NCBI RefSeq assembly: GCF_001612805.1
Contig: NZ_BDBD01000024.1
Coordinates: 53,847 to 117,846 of the forward strand
Direction: 5' to 3'
Length of the DNA: 64,000 bases
Origin: Nocardia coubleae NBRC 108252
Lineage (GTDB): Bacteria; Actinomycetota; Actinomycetes; Mycobacteriales; Mycobacteriaceae
In this document: piece by piece, positions 46,877 to 55,046 of the stretch
Layout: each line of letters opens with the position of its first letter
Numbering within the stretch: the stretch's first letter is position 1
The notes under the pieces: generated by a model
What the model saw: the letters and a program-made list of their open reading frames with translations, nothing else
The model's database searches: none
Told to the model about the DNA's origin: nothing
Program-made: the position numbers and the translations under genes

Positions 46877-48163
46877 CTACGACCCCGCGCGCTCCTTGCG
46901 GGCCTGCCTCCGGGCCTCGCGCATCTCGTTGAGTTCCTGTTCCAGGCTCTCGGCGATGCGGAACTGGCCGGTGTCGTAGATGCTGGTCGGTTCGATGGCC
47001 TCGTAGCCGAAGTTGGCTTCGGCAAAGGCCTTTTCGACGCGAGCCTCGATATCGGAGATCGTGCTCTTGCGGGCGGCGGGGACCGAATCGGTGGTCTTCA
47101 CCTGCTCGACCGGCTTGGGCGTTTCCTTCACCGGCTCGGCCGCGGCAACGACGGTCTTCTTCGCCGTAGCCTTGTCACCCGAGGACGGCTTGCCGATGCC
47201 GAAACGCTTGCGCTTCTCGGCCGGCCTTCCGTTGGAAACCGGCTCGGACGGGGTCCAGGCGGGTTCGCGGGTGACCGGGGCGGTCACCGACGGCGCGGGC
47301 GGCGCCGACTCGATGCGGGTGCTTCCGGTCATCGGCGGGGTGTAGGTGAGGCGCACGCCGTCGACGGCCTGGCGGTTGAGGATGCTCTCGGCGGGGTCGG
47401 GCAGGTCCCTGACCTGGCTGGTGGCCCGGGTGATCGCCAGGCCGTACCTGGCACTCACCGCGTCGTGGATGAGCAGCGCGACACCGATCATCACCGGAGC
47501 GACAGCGTGCACGGCGGCGTCGTACCAGCGGCCGTCACGCACATAGGGGTAGGTGTTGAGCGTGACGGTGAGCGAGAGCAGCGCCATCTCGGCCAGCGCC
47601 ACCTGGCGCCGGTTGTCGATGACGCCCCATTCGGCCACCTTGTTGGTGCCGACCATGATGATGATCAGACACACGCTGATCATGGCCTCGAGCAGGTAAC
47701 TGAACCAGAACAGCGGGTCCGTCGGGCCGCCGGGCGCGATGTTCTGCTGCACGTTCACCGCCGACCACAGCATGCCCGCGGCGACCACGCCCGCCAGCGC
47801 CTTCAGTGACCAGGACCGGTGCCGATACAGCGAGGCGAGTTTGGCGTGCGGGCTCGATTCGCGCCGCTGGGCGGCCATCGCCTTCCTGGCGAGCAGCAGA
47901 TCTCGCATGTCGGCCTTCTCGATAGCTTCGGTGGTCTGCCTTGCACGGTCCGAGGCCTGCGCCATCGCCTGGGTGTGTTTCCAGCGCTGTTCGCGATCCT
48001 GTTCACGGATGCGTTCGGCGAGTTCACGTTCGGCGCGCAGTTCGTCCTCGGACAGGGCGTCGGTGAGCGCCGGGTCGAACTGGTAGGCGAGTCGTCCGCG
48101 CGCCCGTTCGACGCGCTGGGCGAGCTGGCTGACGTCGTCCTCGAGGGGCGATTCGCTGGTCAT
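46877..48163 (-). CDS. Multipass membrane protein with long charged termini, unknown
   Basis: This 428-residue protein has an N-terminal charged helical region of about 115 residues (RERARGRLAY-type sequence, then ERIREQDREQRWKHTQAMAQ) likely to form a coiled coil. Four hydrophobic segments follow: SLKALAGVVAAGMLWSAVNV, YLLEAMISVCLIIIMVGTNK, VALAEMALLSLTVTLNTYPY and AVAPVMIGVALLIHDAVSA. The C-terminal ~170 residues are a charged Pro/Lys-rich tail ending in helical ELNEMREARRQARKER. The membrane core loosely resembles DUF2637/SpdB-like proteins of actinobacterial plasmids, but there is no transfer gene nearby, so I do not assign it. ATG 48163 was chosen over an upstream in-frame start because the extension looks non-coding. 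Confidence 0.6.
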   Translation of the reverse strand: MTSESPLEDDVSQLAQRVERARGRLAYQFDPALTDALSEDELRAERELAERIREQDREQRWKHTQAMAQASDRARQTTEAIEKADMRDLLLARKAMAAQRRESSPHAKLASLYRHRSWSLKALAGVVAAGMLWSAVNVQQNIAPGGPTDPLFWFSYLLEAMISVCLIIIMVGTNKVAEWGVIDNRRQVALAEMALLSLTVTLNTYPYVRDGRWYDAAVHAVAPVMIGVALLIHDAVSARYGLAITRATSQVRDLPDPAESILNRQAVDGVRLTYTPPMTGSTRIESAPPAPSVTAPVTREPAWTPSEPVSNGRPAEKRKRFGIGKPSSGDKATAKKTVVAAAEPVKETPKPVEQVKTTDSVPAARKSTISDIEARVEKAFAEANFGYEAIEPTSIYDTGQFRIAESLEQELNEMREARRQARKERAGS

Positions 48164-48494
48164 GCCAGACCACCGCCCCGGGATCGCGATGGCAGACAGG
48201 TGAGCACACGTGTGAACGGCACACGCCATTCTTAGTGCATTCACCCTCCGGCGCGAAACCGATGCTCCCACACCACTGCCCAAACGCGGCGCGCCGCGAG
48301 CGACACGCGCATTTCACACCTGCGGCCGAAACAGCCCACTTTTCACTTCACTGCGGCTCAAATGTTGTCGAACACCGTTCGCCACCCCGATCGAAGCCGC
48401 TATTGTCACTCCGCCAATATTGGTACACACTGTATCCGTAACCACCGGTCACGCCTGAGGCCGGTGCTGTGCCGAGCCGTAATAAGGAGACTCG
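48164..48494. promoter_or_regulatory. 331-base divergent intergenic region with two palindromes
   Basis: No gene is seen here. CACACGTGTG (48205-48214) is a perfect palindrome about 40 bp from the membrane-protein start. CCAATATTGG (48414-48423) is another, about 70 bp before the acyl-CoA dehydrogenase ATG, next to a TTGTCA (48403) that may be part of a promoter. The second site could bind a TetR-type fatty-acid regulator. Confidence 0.35.
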
Positions 48495-49640
48495 ATGGCC
48501 GCCAATCGGTCCAGCTGGATGAACGAGGATCTGGACGCCCTGCGCGACCTCGCCCGCGCCTTCCTGGCCAAGGAACTCGTCCCGAATATCGACAAGTACC
48601 GCGAGCAGCACCATGTGGATCGCGACCTGTGGAACAAGGCGGGCGAAGTCGGTCTGCTCTGTCTGTCGATCCCGGAGGAGTACGGCGGCGGTGGCGGCAC
48701 CTTCGCCCACGAGGCGGTGTTGATGGAGGAGCAGGCGCGCGCCGTCGACACCTCGTGGGGCGTGAGCCTGCACAACGGCATCGTCGCCCACTACCTGCTC
48801 GCCTACGGCACCGAGGAGCAGAAGAAGCAGTGGCTGCCCAAGATGGCCTCCGGTGAGGTCGTCGGCGCCATCGCCATGACCGAGCCCGGCACCGGCTCCG
48901 ACCTGCAGGCCGTGAAGGCCAAGGCGATCCGCGACGGCGACGAGTACGTCATCAACGGCTCCAAGACCTTCATCACCAACGGCGCCCAGGCCGACCTCAT
49001 CATCGTGGTCGCCAAGACCGACCCCACCCAGGGCGCGTCCGGCGTCTCGCTGGTGCTGGTCGAGGCCGACCGCGAGGGCTTCCGTCGCGGCCGCGTGCTC
49101 GACAAGATCGGCCAGAAGGGCCAGGACACCTCCGAGCTGTTCTTCGAGGACGTGCGCGTGCCGGTGAGCAACCTGCTCGGCACCCAGGAGGGCCAGGGCT
49201 TCGTCCAGCTCATGCAGCAGCTGCCCCAGGAGCGCCTGATCGTGGCCCACGGTGCGGTCGCGGGCATGGAGGTCGCGCTCGAGCACACGCTGCGCTACAC
49301 GAAGGAGCGCGAGGCGTTCGGCCGCCCGGTGTTCGGTTTCCAGAACACCAAGTTCAAGCTGGCCGAGGTCGCCACCGAGGCCCGCATCGCGCGCGTGTTC
49401 ATCGACGACTGCATCGAGAAGCACCTGCGCGGCGAACTCGACATCCCCACCGTCGCGATGGCCAAGTGGTGGTGCACCGACAAGGCGATGCAGATCGCCG
49501 ACACCTGCCTGCAGCTGTTCGGTGGCTACGGCTACATGAACGAGTACCCGATCGCGCGCATGTGGGTGGACAACCGCGTGCAGCTGATCTACGCGGGCAC
49601 CAACGAGATCATGAAGGAGATCATCGCGCGCAGCCTGTAG
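48495..49640 (+). CDS. Acyl-CoA dehydrogenase
   Basis: This 381-residue flavoprotein catalyses the first step of beta-oxidation of acyl-CoA. Diagnostic parts are AIAMTEPGTGSDLQAVKAKA for FAD and substrate binding, DEYVINGSKTFITNGAQADL, FGFQNTKFKLAEVATEARIA, LFGGYGYMNEYPIARMWVDN, and the catalytic base Glu371 in YAGTNEIMKEIIARSL. The Glu position corresponds to short/medium-chain enzymes rather than the isovaleryl type. Its sequence is very close to the mycobacterial long-chain group. AATAAGGAG precedes ATG 48495. It is not in an operon with other oxidation genes. Confidence 0.93.
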   Translation: MAANRSSWMNEDLDALRDLARAFLAKELVPNIDKYREQHHVDRDLWNKAGEVGLLCLSIPEEYGGGGGTFAHEAVLMEEQARAVDTSWGVSLHNGIVAHYLLAYGTEEQKKQWLPKMASGEVVGAIAMTEPGTGSDLQAVKAKAIRDGDEYVINGSKTFITNGAQADLIIVVAKTDPTQGASGVSLVLVEADREGFRRGRVLDKIGQKGQDTSELFFEDVRVPVSNLLGTQEGQGFVQLMQQLPQERLIVAHGAVAGMEVALEHTLRYTKEREAFGRPVFGFQNTKFKLAEVATEARIARVFIDDCIEKHLRGELDIPTVAMAKWWCTDKAMQIADTCLQLFGGYGYMNEYPIARMWVDNRVQLIYAGTNEIMKEIIARSL

Positions 49641-49688
49641 GACCGCGGGCGCAACCGTCCGACCTATCCGTATCCGCGACCGGGACGA

Positions 49689-50225
49689 ATGTTCTTCGGA
49701 AAGCGGTACGAACAGGACAGGACGGTGCGGCGAAACGTGGACAGGGAACCGGGACTGCCTGCCCGCACCGACATGATGCGTGCCGTGTGCGGGGTCACCG
49801 GGTCCGCCGACCCCGTGCTCGCGGCCGCGCACGAACTGGCGGCCCTGCACGAACGCCGCGAACAGCTGGTGCCCGGCGACACCAGCGACATCGATTGGGA
49901 GCGTGCCCGGTTGGTCTGCGAGATCGACCGCTGGGTGCTGCTCCGCTCGCCGAAACCACCGACCACGGCGCCGATGCACACCGAGAGCATCGGCGCCGTC
50001 GTCGATCGCATGGCCCATTTCGCCGCGCTCACCTATCGGGCGCTGGCCTGCGGCGCCGAGGCCGAGTTGCGCGCCGCCCAGCAGCGGCTGCACGAATTGG
50101 CCTGCGGCTACGACGATCTCGTCGCCGAGGTGGCCAACGGCACGCGCCGCCTGCCCGACTGCTCCGACGACGCCCCCGGCAGCGGCCGCGACCAGGCCGA
50201 CCAGCATCGGCCGGGCACCGAATAG
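49689..50225 (+). CDS. DUF4254-like protein
   Basis: This 178-residue protein has a DUF4254-like segment: ARLVCEIDRWVLLRSPKPP, then MHTESIGAVVDRMAHFAALT and AQQRLHELACGYDDLVAEVA. Members are found in actinobacteria and other phyla, sometimes near glycosyltransferases, with no known activity. The N-terminal 30 residues (MFFGKRYEQDRTVRRNVDRE) are basic and the true start may be an inner ATG near 49776. The gene follows acyl-CoA dehydrogenase by 48 bp and converges on the DUF6459-like gene. Confidence 0.65.
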   Translation: MFFGKRYEQDRTVRRNVDREPGLPARTDMMRAVCGVTGSADPVLAAAHELAALHERREQLVPGDTSDIDWERARLVCEIDRWVLLRSPKPPTTAPMHTESIGAVVDRMAHFAALTYRALACGAEAELRAAQQRLHELACGYDDLVAEVANGTRRLPDCSDDAPGSGRDQADQHRPGTE

Positions 50226-50231
50226 CCTTCT

Positions 50232-50753
50232 TCAATACATTCGCAGCGCGACCAGCCGCCAGGTGTCCTTGCCCGATTCGATCCGTCCGGCGATGGCGAG
50301 GGTGCGGTCGCCCCGTTGATACAGGGCGAACACCTCGGCTGCTCCCGGTTCGGCCGAGGTCTGCCGGACACGCGTGAGATTGGCGGCGCCCAATCCCTTT
50401 CCGGGAACCAGATCCTGGGCGAGCATGGTGGCGACCGCCGACACCACCAGCGGATCGGCGAAGGGTCGCAGATGCGTGACCGACCGCCGCCGGTCGAGGA
50501 CTTCGAGCACCCACCGCAGCACCTGCTCGGCGAATCGCATTGTCTCCGTGGGCGCTTCGACCACCGGCGGCTGCGCCACACAGGCACCGCGTACCGCGCG
50601 CCTGATCCCGGCGGGCGTGCCGTGCCCGGACCGCCGCGTGCGCGCCCGGGTAACCCGATGCGGCACAACCTCTTCCGATCGCCCGCCGTACTCCAAGCGC
50701 GGCTCACAGTGCGGCGCGGGCAACAACGACGTTCCATCCATCGACCCAGACAT
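50232..50753 (-). CDS. DUF6459-like protein (Rv3240 neighbourhood type)
   Basis: This 173-residue protein has a basic, low-complexity first half (HRVTRARTRRSG) and a conserved C-terminal half: MRFAEQVLRWVLEVLDRRRS, VTHLRPFADPLVVSAVATML, then LTRVRQTSAEPGAAEVFALY and GRIESGKDTWRLVALRMY. The pattern is that of a small actinobacterial protein usually next to secA. Function unknown. ATG 50753 sits 6 nt after GAGGGGAC. An open frame extends upstream to 51215, but that part is antisense to nothing useful and overlaps the DUF72 gene in another frame. Confidence 0.7.
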   Translation of the reverse strand: MSGSMDGTSLLPAPHCEPRLEYGGRSEEVVPHRVTRARTRRSGHGTPAGIRRAVRGACVAQPPVVEAPTETMRFAEQVLRWVLEVLDRRRSVTHLRPFADPLVVSAVATMLAQDLVPGKGLGAANLTRVRQTSAEPGAAEVFALYQRGDRTLAIAGRIESGKDTWRLVALRMY

Positions 50754-50854
50754 GGGCTGTCCCCTCGAGTCCCGCCCACACACTCCCCAGTGCTGGCGCA
50801 CAGCATGCCACGACCCTCCGACAAGTGTGCGCGGAACCGAGGCGGACAGGCTGG

Positions 50855-51685
50855 TCAGAACAGTGTCATCGGTTCCTCGGTCCCGCCCGCGGGTTGCGGT
50901 GGGAGTTCGGGAACCACCGCGGCGACCTCGGCGTGGAACCGGCGGGCCAGGTCGCGGGCGGCCGCATTGTCGGGCGTGTGCACGAAGACCGTCGGCGACC
51001 GGCCTTCCCGCATCCACTGCGCCACCGTCGCCACCCAGGGCTCCCACCCCGCCACCGTGCGCTCCTCGTCGGAACGGCCGTGATAGCGCACGATCGGATA
51101 CTCGGTGAGCGCGCGGGTACGCCTTGGCACCCGAGGCTTCTTCGCCCGTGCCTCCACCTCGGCCGCGTCGGCCGACGGCCCGTCGAACAGCACCGTCGTA
51201 TCGAAGGGCACCCATTCGGCGCCGATTCGCCCGAGCACCCGTTCCAGCTGCACGGCGGCGTGGTCGTCGGTGAAGAAGGCCGGGTGCCGCACCTCGACGG
51301 CGCAGCGCAGACCCGAGGGCAGCTCACGCTGGAACCGGGCGAGCGCGCCGAGATCTCCGGGACCGAACGAGGCGGGCAGCTGCAGCCACAGCGCGTGCAC
51401 CCGGGAACCGAGGGGCGCCATCACGTCCAGGAAGGCGGCGAGTTCGGCGCGCGCGTCGACGAGCCTGCGTTCGTGGGTGATCGCCCTCGGCGGTTTGAGG
51501 ACGAACCGGAAGTCCGGCGCCGTCTGACGCGCCCAGGATTGCACCGTCGACGCCGAGGGGGTCGCGTAGAAGGTCGTATTGCCCTCCACGGCGCCGCAGT
51601 GCGCGGCGTAGGAACGCAGCTTCTCGGCCGACGCGGGCCACTGCGGATGAGTCCACATCGCACACCCCACCCGCAGCTCACGCAC
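50855..51685 (-). CDS. DUF72 family protein
   Basis: This 276-residue protein is a DUF72 (YecE-like) TIM-barrel-like protein: RVGCAMWTHPQWPASAEKLR, YAAHCGAVEGNTTFYATPSA, FRFVLKPPRAITHERRL and GSRVHALWLQLPASFGPGD. The ending block YHGRSDEERTVAGWEPWV is characteristic. It has no established enzyme activity. The gene diverges from the MFS gene; no operator stands out in the 105-base gap. Confidence 0.85.
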   Translation of the reverse strand: MRELRVGCAMWTHPQWPASAEKLRSYAAHCGAVEGNTTFYATPSASTVQSWARQTAPDFRFVLKPPRAITHERRLVDARAELAAFLDVMAPLGSRVHALWLQLPASFGPGDLGALARFQRELPSGLRCAVEVRHPAFFTDDHAAVQLERVLGRIGAEWVPFDTTVLFDGPSADAAEVEARAKKPRVPRRTRALTEYPIVRYHGRSDEERTVAGWEPWVATVAQWMREGRSPTVFVHTPDNAAARDLARRFHAEVAAVVPELPPQPAGGTEEPMTLF

Positions 51686-51790
51686 TACCCGACCGTATTA
51701 CAGCGAGCGCCCGTCCCTAAAATGAGACCGGTTGCCACCATTTCGCCCGTGCGCGTTTCCCCGGTGCGCGCACGACGGAAAGGGCCTGTG

Positions 51791-52990
51791 ATGGCGATTC
51801 TCACCAGCGAGCGGCCCCGTGCTGTCCCGGCGACCCGCGCCTGGCAGGCGGTCTCGGCCGCCGTGGTGGCGATCGCCTGGGGCGGCAACGAGTTCACCCC
51901 GTTGCTGGTGATGTACAAGGGGCACGGGCTGGCCGCCACGGCCGTCGATCTGCTGCTCTTCTACTACGTGCTCGGCATCGTGCCCGCCCTGCTCATCGGC
52001 GGTCCGCTGTCGGACCGCTTCGGCAGGCGCCCGCTCATGCTGCCCGCCCCGCTGATCGCCGCGGCCGGTTCGCTGTTGCTGGCGGCGGGGGCGTCGTCGG
52101 TGCCGATGCTCGCGGCCGGGCGGATGCTGTGCGGTGTCGCGCTCGGGCTGGCGATGGCCGTCGGCGGCAGCTGGCTCAAGGAATTGTCCGGGCCGGGCGT
52201 CGGTGCTCGGCGCTCGGCGATGAGCCTGACCGCCGGTTTCGCCCTCGGCGCGGGTGTGGCGGGCGTGCTCGCGCAGTGGGGTCCGCTGCCCGATTCCACC
52301 GCGTATCTGGTCAATGTGGCGCTGTGTGTCCTGGCCACGGTCTGGCTGGTGCGAGCGCCGGAAACCGTGCGGCGACAGACACATCCGGCCCGGTTGCTCG
52401 ACGATCTGAAGATCCCCGCCGCAGGTCACCGCCGCTTCCTGCGGGTCGCGGTGCCCGTGGCCCTGTGGTTGTTCACCGCCAACGCCACCGCCTACGCCGT
52501 GCTGCCCACGCTCATGCTCGGGCAGGTCGCCCAGGCCCCGATCGCGTTCTCGGCCCTGGTCACCATGGTCACGCTCGGCTGTGGTTTCACCATCCAGTCG
52601 GTCGCGCGCCGCATCGATCGGCCCGGCACCGCCCGCGCCGCGGTGCTCGCGCTCGTGCTGCTCACCGCCGGCATGCTGTTCGCGGCGTGGACCGCGTCGA
52701 CCCTCACCATCGGCGCGACGCTGCTCACCGCCGTCGTTCTCGGCAGCGGTTACGGCATCGGTCTGGTCGCGGGACTGCAGCAGATCGAGCGGATCGCGGG
52801 CCCCGGTGACCTGGCCGGGCTCAACGCGGTGTTCTATTCGGTGAGTTACCTCGGTTTCGGTGTGCCCGCGATCCTGTCGGCGCTGCACGGCAGCTTCGGG
52901 TTCGGTTATCCCGCCATGTATCTGGTGACCGCGGTGATCGCCGCGGCCTGCCTCGCGCTGGTCGCGGCCAACTATCGTGAACGGGTATGA
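51791..52990 (+). CDS. MFS transporter
   Basis: This 399-residue protein has twelve hydrophobic segments and the MFS signature LIGGPLSDRFGRRPLMLPAP between helices 2 and 3. GVALGLAMAVGGSWLKELS and SLTAGFALGAGVAGVLAQWG are helices 4-5 with the exporter motif. Substrate unknown. The start ATG 51791 follows GGAAAGGGCC. Long in-frame upstream sequence is a shadow of the DUF72 gene. The stop overlaps the next small gene by ATGA, so that gene may assist it. Confidence 0.88.
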   Translation: MAILTSERPRAVPATRAWQAVSAAVVAIAWGGNEFTPLLVMYKGHGLAATAVDLLLFYYVLGIVPALLIGGPLSDRFGRRPLMLPAPLIAAAGSLLLAAGASSVPMLAAGRMLCGVALGLAMAVGGSWLKELSGPGVGARRSAMSLTAGFALGAGVAGVLAQWGPLPDSTAYLVNVALCVLATVWLVRAPETVRRQTHPARLLDDLKIPAAGHRRFLRVAVPVALWLFTANATAYAVLPTLMLGQVAQAPIAFSALVTMVTLGCGFTIQSVARRIDRPGTARAAVLALVLLTAGMLFAAWTASTLTIGATLLTAVVLGSGYGIGLVAGLQQIERIAGPGDLAGLNAVFYSVSYLGFGVPAILSALHGSFGFGYPAMYLVTAVIAAACLALVAANYRERV

Positions 52991-53181
52991 GCACCGACCC
53001 GGTCGAAACCCTGCATCGCTGGGCTGATTCGGGCGCGATCTGGCGGGTGCTCACCCGCCGCGCCGACAGCGTCACCATCGGTTTGTTCGAATGCACCGGC
53101 GGCCAGGAGGTCGACCGGTTCACCTCCGCCGACCCCGCGCTGCTGCGGTTCCTCGGCGAACGGACGAGCAGCGATAGCTGA
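52987..53181 (+). CDS. Small hypothetical protein coupled to the MFS gene
   Basis: This 64-residue protein (WADSGAIWRVLTRRADSVTI, then LFECTGGQEVDRFTSADPAL) has a small alpha/beta fold look and is found beside genes of various function in actinobacteria. Its ATG overlaps the MFS stop by 4 nt. No function can be given. Confidence 0.65.
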   Translation: MSTDPVETLHRWADSGAIWRVLTRRADSVTIGLFECTGGQEVDRFTSADPALLRFLGERTSSDS

Positions 53182-53271
53182 CCGATACTCTCCGCCGGGC
53201 TAGGCTGGGTTCGTTATCGCTTCACACCCCGTCGGCCGTCCCTCGGCCGGATCGTCAAGTGAGGAGAGATC

Positions 53272-53817
53272 ATGTCGGCACCTGCCAAGGGACTGGCCGC
53301 GGGAACCTGGGTCATCGACCCCGCCCACTCCAGCCTCGAATTCTCGGTTCGTCACCTCATGGTGAGCAAGGTGCGCGGCCGGTTCACCGACTTCTCCGGC
53401 ACCCTCGTCGTCCACGACGACGGCACCGCCGACACCGAAGCCGAGATCCAGGTCGCCTCACTCACCACCGACAACCCCCAGCGTGACGCCCACCTGGCCA
53501 CCGCCGACTTCTTCGACGCCGCCAACTATCCGACCGCCACCTTCAAGGCCACCGGATTCAAGGCCCTGAGCAGCGAATTCAGCGTCACCGGCGATTTCAC
53601 CGTGCGTGGCATCACCCACCCGGTCACCCTCGACGTGGAGTTCCTCGGCACCGGCCCCGGCATGGCCGACGCGCCGGTCGCCGGTTTCACCGCGACCGCC
53701 ACCGTGAACCGCCGCGATTTCGGCCTCACCATCGACATGCCGATGGCCGACGGCGGCGCGGTGATCGGCGACAAGATCAACCTGTCCCTCGACATCGAGG
53801 TCGGCCTGCAGAGCTGA
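53272..53817 (+). CDS. YceI family lipocalin-like protein
   Basis: This 181-residue protein is a YceI lipid-binding protein: TWVIDPAHSSLEFSVRHLMV at the start, VRGRFTDFSGTLVVHDDG, DAHLATADFFDAANYPTATF, and FTVRGITHPVTLDVEFLG. Members bind polyisoprenoids or fatty amides in a beta-barrel. No signal peptide is present, so it is cytosolic here. GAGGAGAGATC precedes ATG 53272. Downstream after 26 bp come the L,D-transpeptidase and LCP genes, perhaps on the same transcript; a lipid carrier role for wall synthesis is a speculation. Confidence 0.9.
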   Translation: MSAPAKGLAAGTWVIDPAHSSLEFSVRHLMVSKVRGRFTDFSGTLVVHDDGTADTEAEIQVASLTTDNPQRDAHLATADFFDAANYPTATFKATGFKALSSEFSVTGDFTVRGITHPVTLDVEFLGTGPGMADAPVAGFTATATVNRRDFGLTIDMPMADGGAVIGDKINLSLDIEVGLQS

Positions 53818-53843
53818 GCGGAACCGGACCGAGGGAGGGGCAG

Positions 53844-55046
53844 ATGATCCGACAACGTTGTTCGGCCGCGCTGGCCGCCGTGCTCGTGCTGCTGCTGGTC
53901 GCGGCCTGCGGCGGCTCGACCACCGACTCCGGGTCCTCGACCGACGCTCCGCCCGAGGCCGTGGTCTCGGTGTCGCCCGAGTCGGGCGCCACCGAGATCG
54001 ACCCGCTGGCCCCGGTCCGGGTCAGCACCAGCGAAGGCACGCTCACCTCGGTCACGATGACCAATGAGCAGGGCAACGAGGTCGAGGGCGTCTTCACCCC
54101 CGACCGCACCGCCTGGAAGCCGACCGAACCCCTCGGCTACGGCCGCACCTACACGATCACCGCCGCGACCGACCGCGGCACCGAACCGACCACCTCGACG
54201 TTCACCACGCTGGCCCCCAACAACCAGACCAAGGTGTATTTCCGCACCACGGGCGGCACGGCCCTGTCACCGCAGGGGACCTTCGGCGTCGGCACGGTTG
54301 TCGTCGCCCATTTCGACGAGAACGTGCCGGATCGCGCCACCGCCGAACGGCACCTGTCGGTCACCACCGACCCGCCCGTCACCGGCTCCTGGTACTGGCT
54401 CGACGACCGCAACGCCCACTGGCGCCCGCAGAACTACTACGAGCCGGGTACCCGCGTGACGCTCGCCGCCGACATCTACGGCAAGGACCTCGGCGGCGGC
54501 CTCTACGGCCAGGAGGACACCGAGACCAGCTTCACCATCGGCGCGTCCCACGTCTCGATCGTCGACGACACGACCAAACAGGTCCAGGTCTACGAGAACG
54601 GCACCCTCGTGCGCACCATGCCGACCTCGATGGGTCGCGGCGGCAGCGAGGAGGTCGCGGGCAAGACCATCTCCTTCTGGACCCAGCCCGGTGTCTATAC
54701 GGTGATGGACAAGGCCAACCCGGTGGTGATGGACTCCTCCACCTACGGTCTGCCCGTGAACTCGCGCCTCGGCTACAAGGAGACCATCGGCTGGGCGACC
54801 AGGATCAGCACCGACGGTATCTACCTGCATCAACTCGACGACACCATCTGGGCGCAGGGCAACACCAACGTCTCGCACGGCTGCCTCAACCTCAGCGGGG
54901 AGAACGCGCGCTGGTTCTACGAGTTCTCCCAGCCCGGCGATGTGGTGGAGATCCGCAATACCGGCGGCGCACCGCTCGAAGTGTGGCAGAACGGTGACTG
55001 GAGCGTGCCCTGGGACCAGTGGCTGGCGGGTAGTGCCCTGAGGTGA
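53844..55046 (+). CDS. L,D-transpeptidase lipoprotein (LdtMt2-like)
   Basis: This 400-residue protein is a mycobacterial-type L,D-transpeptidase that makes 3-3 cross-links in peptidoglycan. A signal peptide ends with lipobox VAAC (Cys22). Two Ig-like domains (about 45-145 and 146-250) precede the YkuD domain (about 255-375) with catalytic His329 in IYLHQLDD and SHGCLNLS (Ser344, His345, Cys347). A C-terminal subdomain contains the Trp-rich EVWQNGDWSVPWDQWL. Its stop overlaps the start of the LCP gene by 4 nt (GTGA). Cross-linking and attachment of arabinogalactan may thus be produced in fixed ratio. Confidence 0.93.
   Translation: MIRQRCSAALAAVLVLLLVAACGGSTTDSGSSTDAPPEAVVSVSPESGATEIDPLAPVRVSTSEGTLTSVTMTNEQGNEVEGVFTPDRTAWKPTEPLGYGRTYTITAATDRGTEPTTSTFTTLAPNNQTKVYFRTTGGTALSPQGTFGVGTVVVAHFDENVPDRATAERHLSVTTDPPVTGSWYWLDDRNAHWRPQNYYEPGTRVTLAADIYGKDLGGGLYGQEDTETSFTIGASHVSIVDDTTKQVQVYENGTLVRTMPTSMGRGGSEEVAGKTISFWTQPGVYTVMDKANPVVMDSSTYGLPVNSRLGYKETIGWATRISTDGIYLHQLDDTIWAQGNTNVSHGCLNLSGENARWFYEFSQPGDVVEIRNTGGAPLEVWQNGDWSVPWDQWLAGSALR

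Noticed and set aside
46877..48163. Conjugation (Spd-type) protein marking an integrated plasmid
   Set aside because: Resemblance is limited to hydrophobic segments; no traA/traB, integrase, att repeat or tRNA is seen.
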